NCBI GenBank assembly: GCA_023159155.1
Contig: JAJNNX010000027.1
Location: 62,001 to 126,000, forward strand
Length of the DNA: 64,000 nt
Source: Ustulina deusta
Taxonomy: Eukaryota > Ascomycota > Sordariomycetes > Xylariales > Xylariaceae
Direction: 5' to 3'
A program made the position numbers and the translations under genes. Below, one piece after another: positions 56,057 to 64,000 of this stretch. Each line of letters begins with the position of its first letter. The stretch's first letter is position 1. Under the pieces are notes generated by a model, which saw only the letters and a program-made list of their open reading frames with translations, was not told where the DNA came from and made no database searches.

Positions 56057-57914
56057 CCTCAGCGAGGTGGATGCAGATCCCTCATTTGCTGCAACATACT
56101 GGACTATACTACATACGTAGTAGGCGAGGCCAGAGTGAGGCTACCATCTGCGAAACTCCGGAGTCTGCCCAGAAGATGCCCCGCGCACACACGGAACGCT
56201 CCGCGAGGATTGCAAGGAGGCTGGCGTATCGTCCTCGGTCTGTCCATCTTTGTAAGCTAGTATCGTGTGTTAATATAGGATCTAGGGCAGGGAGAAGGAT
56301 GATATTCTTGCTAGCTAAAAAATAATTCCCATTGAAAAGTTTTCTTTTGAGATGCGAGAAGGAACCCGTGGACTAGAAAGTAGCCTAGATGGAGTAATTG
56401 ACACGAAATCCACCGGGAGGGTAATATAGGTACTGTCCATCGTACCTGCATTCACATTTCGCCAACCGGGGATTTCTAGGTACCTCTTACCTGATAATTT
56501 TAGGTTGGCAAATTAAATAACCTCTCATAATGCATATATTACCAAATGAGCCGAAAGCAAATAACCATATAGCGCTGTCAGGAATCGAACCCAACTCACA
56601 GTAGGTACCTAGACACCTAACCTACGAGGGTTTGGAAGCGTCAACACAATCAAAAATCGCAGCCTTAATAATTACACGCTGCACTAACAATTACCGGAAG
56701 ACAAAATTATTGCTCGACTTATTACATGGTTCGACTGTAGTTATAGCTTCAAAGTACAGGCAATTATTGTGCAATCCTTCCGGCGTTATTCCCTGCGTAG
56801 GTATGTATTTCAGAGATATTATGGTTGCCCAGGACCTCCCTCCCCCGGCTAGGTATATGTATGTTAGATAGGTACCTCTAATACCACTGTAGGTACCTAG
56901 CAAATGCTCAAGTATTTTAAGGACAGCCTCCTGCGCAGGTGTTCCCTACCTAATAATTGTGAATTTGGAGCATATGTCAAGATCTATATCGAACTAAACC
57001 CGAAGATTCGAGCTTAAACGTTTCTTGAATTAGCACAGTACACATGTTTGGATTGTTGCGCATTAATCCACCTAAACTTTCAGCAGGTTTTTTGTCCTGC
57101 TAAGGCGTCCCTACTAAGCTGCCTAGGTACAAGGTACAGTCCCTCGAAAAAGGTCCTGTCTGTTCTTTGCACACCTTCACTATAGAAAGTGTTACATGTA
57201 ACAGGTTTTAAACCTAAATAAATTGCAACAATTATATCTTTATTTATTTTTTACTCATGCATCAGGGCAGAAACTGTGCTTATGTGATGAAGATAATTCG
57301 GCCTTGGAAAAACACGGACGGGCCCTTTTTTGAGCCGCTGTAGATAGGTCGCTACCTGGATATACGGGTGCTTAGTACCTGTAGATTAGGTACTTCCTTA
57401 CTTTGTCAGCGGTTTTTTCGCGGTTAATTTCCAGAGAACTCCGAGGTTGCGTGAAATCCACCGAAATATGCTGTATGAAAATATAAATTGTACTCGATTG
57501 TATGGAATACTAACATATGAACCATTATGCAGCGGAATGACAACACTTGATTGAAACATGAATCATAATGTCTCATGCTTGTTTGTGACTCATCCAATCA
57601 GCAGCCTTGCATGCTCAATGGAAATTTGACCCACAACCGCCACCACGACGACAGCTATTACGATGGCAAGAAAGTCGCATATGAAGTATCTGTTGCTACA
57701 ACCTTCAAAACGTCTATCGGCCCATCATTGCGGGTCGTCTTCTCAGCTCATCTGTTTCCCACGTTAGCGAGTCCCCTGTCTCATCTCTTTCAGATCTGAA
57801 GTCGCTGTATTTCAAAAAGCGCACATTACCAACTTACTCCTAAAAATAGCGAATCAAACTCGCTTATCCGTTGCTGGCTGCCCTGTACTCAACCGACCGA
57901 AACTTAGGGACCCA

Positions 57915-60900
57915 ATGGCAAATAACGAGGACTCCGAAACTCGGTCTAATGACCCGTTGAGAAGTCGAGGGCAGCAAGCTCGAGGTGGGCGACCCTCAAG
58001 AAGCCGGGGAGGCCGAGGAGGCCGGGGCAATCGCCAAAGAAACCCCCAATTTACTGACAGTAGTGATGGGCAGCGGGGAATGCCTACAACGGCTTCTGTA
58101 CCTGCTGTAACCCATTTTTCATCCCATGCCACCCGGGATGGGGGCGCTCCTCGTGGAAGGGGCCGGAGAGAGGCTAGGGGCTCGAGAAGGGGGCGCGCTG
58201 CTGCTGGCAGTGGCCAGAGAACAACCATCGCAGCAAGCCGGTCATTTGGTGGTCACCTCACGACGGAAACGGAACCTGAAGACCAAAGCAATGAAGTTTC
58301 GACCGGCTTAGACGCCGGTGCATCAGTTTTTGTTCCTGGTCAACCATTCATCCGACCGAGGTATATTACAATCTTAGGTAGTGGGATGCTGTGAGAGAAG
58401 GCTAACTTAACCGCAGTCGCCACTCGGCAGGTAGTGCCCCTCCCAGACCTGTTCGTCGATTGTCCAAATCCAGTGCTCCTGATCTTCCCACGCGGATCCA
58501 CGAAGATATCAGCAATGGACAATACGAATGTGTCATATGTACCAACGAAGTTCTACGGAACTCACGTATCTGGTCTTGTTCAATCTGCTGGACCGTCACT
58601 CACATGTCATGCGTCAAGAAGTGGTTCACCAATAGGACAAAGCCACCTGAACAAGAGCAACAGCAACCCCAGCAGCAAGTCTGGAGGTGCCCTGGCTGTA
58701 ACTCGACAATGAACGACGAACCTGGGGTCTATCATTGCTGGTGCGGCAAGGAGATTAATCCCAAATCAGTAGCCGGCTTAACGCCTCATGGCTGTGGGCA
58801 AACCTGCTCCAAACCAAGGGGAACGTGCCCGCACCCGTGCCCATTACAATGTCATGCAGGGCCATGCCCACCATGCCTCTTAATGGGGCCCAGTCAGCCA
58901 TGTTTTTGCGGGAAAAACGTATCTACTAAACGATGTGGCGAGACTGATTATACTAGGGGTTGGAGTTGCCACGAGCCATGCGGTGATCTACTTGCTTGTG
59001 GGGAGCATGAATGCCCAAAGGAATGCCATTCTGGCCTGTGTGGTAGCTGCGAGGCTCCAGTCGCATCTCGCTGTTACTGTGGGAAAGAATTCAAAGACAT
59101 GTCCTGCGACACTCTGGGAGACAAATTGGAGTCATATAATTATGACCCGATAGGAAGCGAAGATGACATACCTGGACTCGAAAGCGAGGGGTTAGGGACC
59201 TGGTTTGTTGGCTCGTTTAAGTGTGATCATCTCTGTGGTAGACTTTTCGACTGTGCCAAGCATAGCTGCCAAGGAGCTTGTCATCCGCAGGACGAGGCTC
59301 AGGCTCATTGCCCATTCTCTCCCGACGTTATCACACACTGTCCCTGCGGCAAAACACTAATTTCCGACATAACCGCACCCCGGGAGTCTTGTTTAGATCC
59401 CATTCCGAACTGTGACAAGGCTTGCATTAAGCGCTTGGAATGCGGACACCTTTGTCAAGATGATTGCCAGAGTGGACCCTGCTCGTCATGCGATCAAGAG
59501 GTAGAACTCGATTGTCGGTGTGGCCGGACTAGAACGAGCGTGATCTGCCATGAAAGAGAATCTTATCATCCACTATGCGACAAGGTCTGTCGGGTTCAGC
59601 TCAACTGTGGCAGACACGAACATGGTGCACGTTGTTGCCCAGCGGAGAAGCGAGGGATTGAGCGACTGACAATGAAACGAAGGAACAAAACTTTAGGTCA
59701 CTTGAATGAGGAATTTGAGGCTGAACATATTTGTATCCGTGCGTGCGGTAGGGAGCTGAAGTGTGGGAGGCATCGTTGCCAACAACTGTGCCATCGAGGC
59801 CCCTGCCCTTCGTGCCTAGAGGCAATATTCGAGGAGGTTAGCTGTCATTGTGGGAAGACTGTATTGCAGCCCCCCCAGCCCTGCGGTACGAGAGCTCCGG
59901 AATGTCGGTTTGACTGTACGCGGCCTCGGCCTTGTGGTCACCCTCAGGTACGCTAATGGATGGGTTGATGCCTCCGTGTCTAGTTATCAGCTCTTCCCCA
60001 AAGAACTCTCAACATATACTGATACATCGTATTTAGGTAACTCACAACTGTCACCCTGACGATTTGGCATGCCCTAAATGTCCGTTTTTGGTCGAGAAAC
60101 GGTGCGTCTGTGGCAAGAAGATGCTCAAGAACCAGCCCTGTTGGTTTGATGAACCGAGATGTGGCCTCCCATGTGACAAGAAACTCAAATGCGGGTATGT
60201 GCATGTCTCCCAATCCAATTCAAGAAGCGTAAACTAAGAAAATGTTAGGACTCACTCTTGTAATAAATTGTGTCATCGCTCGGGAGCCTGCGAAGATGAA
60301 GGCATCTCGGGATCTCATTGCCAACAACCGTGTGGCAAGACGCGTAGCTGTGGCCATCTAGACATTGAGAAATGCCATGCTCCTTACCGTAAGTTGAAAT
60401 TGAAACGAATGTACCGCCTACAGCTAACGACATTAATTAGCATGTAAAGAGGATAAACCTTGCCAAGCTAAACTATTCGTGACCTGCGAATGTCAGCATA
60501 GAAAACAAGAGGTCAAGTGCCTAGCCACTAAGACTCAACCCTCAGCTCAGCATCCATTATTGAAATGTGATGATGAGTGTCTTCGTTTACAGCGAAATGC
60601 TCGTCTAGCCAGTGCTCTCAATATTGATCCTCAATCGCACACAGATGACCATGTGCCATACTCAGATACGACTCTCAAGTTTTATAAAGAGAACCAGCAA
60701 TGGGCACATGTCTACGAGCGCGAGTTTCGAGTATTTGCAGGGGACCGGGCAGAAAAACGACTAAGGTTCAAGCCTATGAAAGCACACCAACGCGCCTTCA
60801 TTCATTCGCTCGCCGAGGATTTCGGCTTTGACAGTGAAAGTAGCGACCCGGAACCCCATCGCCACGTCTGCCTATTTAAGACGCCACGCTTTGTGTCAGC

Positions 60901-61519
60901 TCCTATGAAGACCCTGGCTCAGTGCGCCCAGATCCGTGCCAGTCAGGATCCATTAATACAACAGTCAACTCTAGCTAATGATGCTACTACCGTCCCTTAT
61001 AACGCGTTACTTTTAACAAATCCTCGATTCGGGCTAACTATCGAAGAGCTAGATGCTGCTCTCAGAAAAGAGTACGCAGCTCACCCTACCGTAAAGTTCC
61101 ACACGAGCTTTTTGCCGTCTGAGGAGATCGTGATCAAAGGATCGGGAACCTGGACCTCGCAAACTCTCGAGGCTTCACTGACTGCTCTGAAGTCAACCTT
61201 AGAGCAAACAGTCCGACGTCTGAAACTCGCAGAGAACGTTTTTCTATGCACGGTCGACGAGTCATTAAATGTGCTACGACGCGAAGAAAGCCGCGTTCAA
61301 GGCGGTGGAGGGTGGAGTGCTGTTGTTGGTAGATCTACGGCCCGACCAAACACTACTGGTTCCTCGGTTGCCCCTGCCTCGCTACCCCTTCGTAGCAGAT
61401 TCATCGCACTCAAGAAGGAGCCCAAGAAGAAAATTGAGGAAGAGCCAGTGGAGGAGGATTGGGAGGTTGCAGCAGAGAGATCAGGCAACGAGGAGATCGA
61501 TGCTCTGGACACTGTCTAG
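57915..61519 (+). CDS. fap1: NFX1-type zinc-finger protein FAP1
   Basis: Homologue of yeast FAP1 and human NFX1, a transcription-linked RING/zinc-finger protein; yeast Fap1 binds the FKBP12 prolyl isomerase. Five exons (57915-58360, 58417-59947, 60037-60194, 60249-60388, 60441-61519) give about 1117 residues. The N-terminus is RGG-rich (RGGRGGRGNRQ). A RING-like C4HC3 motif starts near residue 187 (CVICTNEV, HMSCVKKWF, WRCPGC). A long series of NF-X1 zinc fingers follows with repeats of the type CGxHxC and CHxGPCxxC (for example CPHPCPLQCHAGPCPPC). An R3H-like nucleic-acid-binding region lies near 850-915 (KAHQRAFIHSLAEDFGF), and the C-terminus is acidic. All introns are 48-89 nt and in phase, and the zinc-finger spacing continues across each junction. 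Confidence 0.95.
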
Positions 61520-62029
61520 TTCGGCAAGATGTCGTGTTCATTTTCTATACGAAATTGGTGGTGGCCGCCCTGGAATATCTCTATGTGTACTTATGTTACA
61601 AGAATGTCTCAAGAATCCTTTACCTATAGAAGCAGACCCCTTGCGTCGGAATAAATCCCTCCTGATACAGCCTTGTTAGTGATAAGTTGAGAACGAGATG
61701 TTTTAACGAGACATAGACGACTAGCTATTGATATTCTGTGATAAGAATATGAGATTTCATCCCATACTAGGTATTGTTATTAAATTCTTCTGCATTGTAT
61801 TTTCAGTCTCCAGTAGAAGTTATCTTGTGAGGTTAAATATGGGTGCGGGTCACCAACAATGCTAGGGCGGAATTACCTCCGCAGACACGCTAAAGATTTC
61901 GGGCATGGGCAATTTAGAGCCGCTTCACATTTCTCTGGTGCATTATGCCCTGTGGCAAGTTTCCTCAAACTGCCAACCACAATAAAAAATAAAAAAACCG
62001 GCAGGGGAGAAAAGGCCCAAAAAGCTACA
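61520..62029. promoter_or_regulatory. FAP1 3' flank and VPS71 promoter
   Basis: About 0.5 kb between two genes in the same direction. The frame of VPS71 stays open upstream to 61859, but those codons do not look conserved. Confidence 0.45.
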
Positions 62030-63049
62030 ATGAACAACTTCGGCGTAATAGAACTAGCAAGCACAAAGACCACCAACGCGCCAGGCTGGGCCTATGTGCC
62101 TGATAGGCAGCCCCATCACGTACCACCGAGCGCGACGACAGCGACGTCGAACCGCAAGCGAGCGCGCGCCGCAGCGACCGGCGGCGCACAGCTGAGCCTC
62201 GCCGACGCCAACGCGCGCCAGGAGGCCAAGGCCCGCCGGGAGATCGAGATCCTCGACCGCGACAACGCGCGCGACGTGCAGATCGCGATCCCGGCGAAGG
62301 GCGGGAGCGCGCGGGCGGCCGGCAAGAAGTACACGCCGAACGTGCGCAAGATCCTGCAGTCGCAGAAGACCTTCGCGAACCATCTCGACGACTACATAGC
62401 TCTCCAGTCGCAGCAGGCCGAGTCGAATACGAGTGCGAATGCGAATGCCGCCTCGACCTCGGCCTCGAACAATAACAACAACAGCAACAACAACAGCAAC
62501 AACAACAATAACAACAGCAACGGCGGCAGCACGCCGGCAGCAAATACCAGCAGCAGCACGAGATCAGGACAAAGACAAGGCTCGACGTCGGCGTCGACAT
62601 CGACCAAGAAGCCGCGGGCCAAGACGCAAGAGCAAGAGCCAGACGACGTAGAAATGCGCGAGACGCCGCCAACCCAGGCCGAGACCGAGACCGAGACCGA
62701 GACCCGTCAGCAGGCGGCGCGGAAAAGCGCAATCTTGACCCCGCATCCCCGACCGCCCGCGCATCCAGAAGACGCCAACGCGCTCCTGTCGTCGCGTCTG
62801 CCGCCCGTCCCCGGCGACGACGAGCTCCGCGCGCTGCTGGCCGCGCCGCCGCTGGGCTATCTCGAGGCGCGGGGCACCTGGCCGCCGTCCGGGCGCCGAG
62901 GAGAGCAGCAGCAGTACCCGACGCGCGTGTTCTGCGCCGTTTGCGGGTACTGGGGCCGGGTGCGGTGCATGAAGTGCGGGACGCGGGTGTGCGCGCTCGA
63001 GTGTCTGGAGACGCACCAGGAGGAGTGTATCACGCGGTATGGGTTGTGA
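62030..63049 (+). CDS. vps71: SWR1 complex subunit VPS71/SWC6 (HIT zinc finger)
   Basis: Vps71/Swc6 is a subunit of the SWR1 chromatin remodeller that exchanges H2A for H2A.Z. One exon of 339 codons from the Met at 62030; the frame stays open to 61859, but MNNFGVIELASTKTT is the sensible N-terminus. The body has a conserved-looking basic segment (GKKYTPNVRKILQSQKTFAN, then HLDDYIA) typical of the family. Low complexity rich in Asn and Ser and TETETET-like repeats follow. The C-terminus is a HIT-type zinc finger: FCAVCGYWG, RCMKCGTRVC, ECLETHQEEC. The Asn-rich run comes from AAC/AAT triplet repeats at 62467-62520. The coding sequence is notably GC-rich compared with its flanks. Confidence 0.9.
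   Translation: MNNFGVIELASTKTTNAPGWAYVPDRQPHHVPPSATTATSNRKRARAAATGGAQLSLADANARQEAKARREIEILDRDNARDVQIAIPAKGGSARAAGKKYTPNVRKILQSQKTFANHLDDYIALQSQQAESNTSANANAASTSASNNNNNSNNNSNNNNNNSNGGSTPAANTSSSTRSGQRQGSTSASTSTKKPRAKTQEQEPDDVEMRETPPTQAETETETETRQQAARKSAILTPHPRPPAHPEDANALLSSRLPPVPGDDELRALLAAPPLGYLEARGTWPPSGRRGEQQQYPTRVFCAVCGYWGRVRCMKCGTRVCALECLETHQEECITRYGL
62467..62520 (+). repeat. AAC/AAT triplet repeat encoding poly-Asn
   Basis: Imperfect AAC, AAT and AGC triplets encode a run of Asn broken by single Ser residues within VPS71. Slippage would change the length without breaking the frame. Confidence 0.85.
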
Positions 63050-63667
63050 CGGAATATAACATAACCATGGAGCAGGAGTGGAGGATGGGAATGTCTGCTG
63101 AGATAATGCATCGCAGGCGTTGGTAAAAACGAATCATTCACTACATTTGGCACACACGGCATGGGAAACGGCGGGATACGGAGTAATCACACGGAAGATA
63201 CCCAGATCCAATAATTAAAAGGCGTTTGCATTAGTTCCCGCAAGGGAGACCCTCTCTGTCAGGTTCAATTTTCTCTGTCTGACTATTCCATTACAATCCT
63301 CTCTTATCTCTCGACTCTAGCTCGAAACAGCTCATTCCCTACTGACTCATGGAGCATTTTTCGGGCATATGTACAACAAAGGCAGATATACAGTTTAGCT
63401 TCTTGGTCGTTGATCTGAAGTCCTCGTATATCGCATCTGAAAAAGCAAGGTCCGCAAACGCCGAATGATGGCCGTCATCTAGTTTTTCCATGTCCCTAAG
63501 GGTATCTTCCACCCACATGCTCGCACGTACGAATCGAATAACGAAAAGGTATTGTTGCCTGCTCCAGTTCCAGAAAGGAGATTTTCATTTCTTGATCTTC
63601 CGGTCTAGCTCCGCTGAGTCTAGTTGCAGCTCAATATGATTGGTGAAGGTTTTCAATCTCGGATGCT
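63050..63667. other. convergent intergenic region
   Basis: 3' flanks of VPS71 (plus) and the partial gene at the right edge (minus). No gene supported. Confidence 0.5.
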
Positions 63668-63956
63668 TTATGGCGACTCGAGAGTAAAGTTAACATCCCC
63701 AGATGACGCCCCGCCAGAACACGTTCCGCTCATGCTTCCAGTGGGGCAGATGGCGCGTGCTGCACGAACACACTGTTCCCAGCGGCCCTTGGAGATGTTG
63801 ATCGTGGCGCCCTTCGTAGCGGTGGTGAGTGTGAATTTTGCGCTCCCAGACTGGCCAACCGTACTCTCGGGTGCGCCGCCACACTTGGTAATGGAGCCAG
63901 CAATGCCTCCGCAGATGCCCAATTCGGCCACATTTTGGTCATGGAAGACGATATTG
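63668..63956 (-). CDS. last exon of a small Cys-containing, probably secreted protein (partial)
   Basis: The exon begins after a GCTAAC branch point and CTCCCAG acceptor, one base before an Asn codon, and ends at a stop. It encodes NIVFHDQNVAELGICGGIAG, then SITKCGGAPES, a Thr/Ser/Gly-rich stretch, GRWEQCVRAARAICPTGS and GTCSGG. Even cysteine spacing and the small-residue bias suggest a secreted protein. The upstream exon, presumably with the signal peptide, starts at or beyond the window edge. I do not recognise the family, so no function is given. Confidence 0.6.
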
Positions 63957-64000
63957 CTGGGAGGATGTTAGCGGGCATTCAATGGAAGAGATATGCGAAA

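Larger units (their letters stand above)
51830..57914. other. 6.1 kb region without a supportable gene
   Basis: This is the longest gene-free stretch. The left end is the glyoxal oxidase promoter. Short frames occur on both strands at 52.2-52.9, 53.0-53.3 and 54.4-55.9 kb with no recognisable domain. It holds two perfect inverted repeats, a GGC microsatellite and an 11-bp tandem repeat (listed separately). TAGGTACCTA-like motifs are frequent at 56.4-57.4 kb, where the sequence also looks AT-rich. Confidence 0.5.

Noticed and set aside
56573..56600. B-box-like GGGTTCGATTCCTG on the minus strand
   Set aside because: A weak T-arm can be drawn, but no matching A box, anticodon arm or acceptor stem is visible.
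62025..62732. 235-codon minus frame opposite VPS71
   Set aside because: Shadow frame of repeats and GC-rich coding sequence; composed mostly of Arg/Ser/Cys runs.

Overview
The window looks like nuclear DNA from a filamentous ascomycete, most likely a Sordariomycete. The evidence is short introns (about 48-180 nt) with CTAAC/CTGAC-type branch points, many multi-exon genes on both strands, and fungus-specific families: 2EXR, WSC plus glyoxal oxidase, ankyrin/CorA-like proteins, HAP3 and the fungal bZIP type. I could run no alignment. Family names rest on recognised motifs, and exon models were built by hand from splice signals and reading-frame phase.

Layout. 1-1.9 kb: no gene. 1.9-5.1 kb: a four-exon small mitochondrial-type membrane protein and protein disulfide isomerase, both minus. 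7.7-11 kb: a long disordered protein of unknown function (plus). 13.1-21.8 kb: MON1 (minus) divergent from the six-exon DOP1/Dopey gene (plus). 22.1-29.1 kb: a bZIP factor, RRN3 (Pol I initiation factor) and the CCAAT-binding subunit HAP3, all minus. 29.1-33.4 kb: gene-free. 33.4-39.8 kb: a dense block of short housekeeping genes in divergent pairs, namely prefoldin 2/CMC2, a TMEM14-family protein/OST2 (DAD1), and GRASP/TGS1. 40.8-47.9 kb: an accessory pair, a 2EXR gene broken by a frame change and a 14-exon, about 1449-residue membrane-anchored ankyrin/CorA-like protein with a degenerate hydrolase-like N-terminus. 49.2-51.8 kb: a secreted three-WSC glyoxal oxidase. 51.8-57.9 kb: about 6 kb with no supportable gene but with hairpins and short tandem repeats. 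57.9-63 kb: FAP1/NFX1-type zinc-finger protein and the SWR1 subunit VPS71/SWC6 (plus). At the right edge is the last exon of a small Cys-containing, probably secreted protein (minus).

Functional themes. Several genes serve the secretory and endosomal system (PDI, OST2, GRASP, MON1, DOP1). Others serve transcription, chromatin or RNA (HAP3, RRN3, bZIP, FAP1, VPS71, TGS1) or folding and mitochondria (prefoldin 2, CMC2, the TMEM14-family protein, the small gene at 1.9 kb). These look like conserved genes. The 40.8-57.9 kb stretch is the accessory-looking part. The strongest candidate for something under-described is the 14-exon protein at 42.4-47.9 kb; the most anomalous gene is its neighbour, the frame-broken 2EXR gene.
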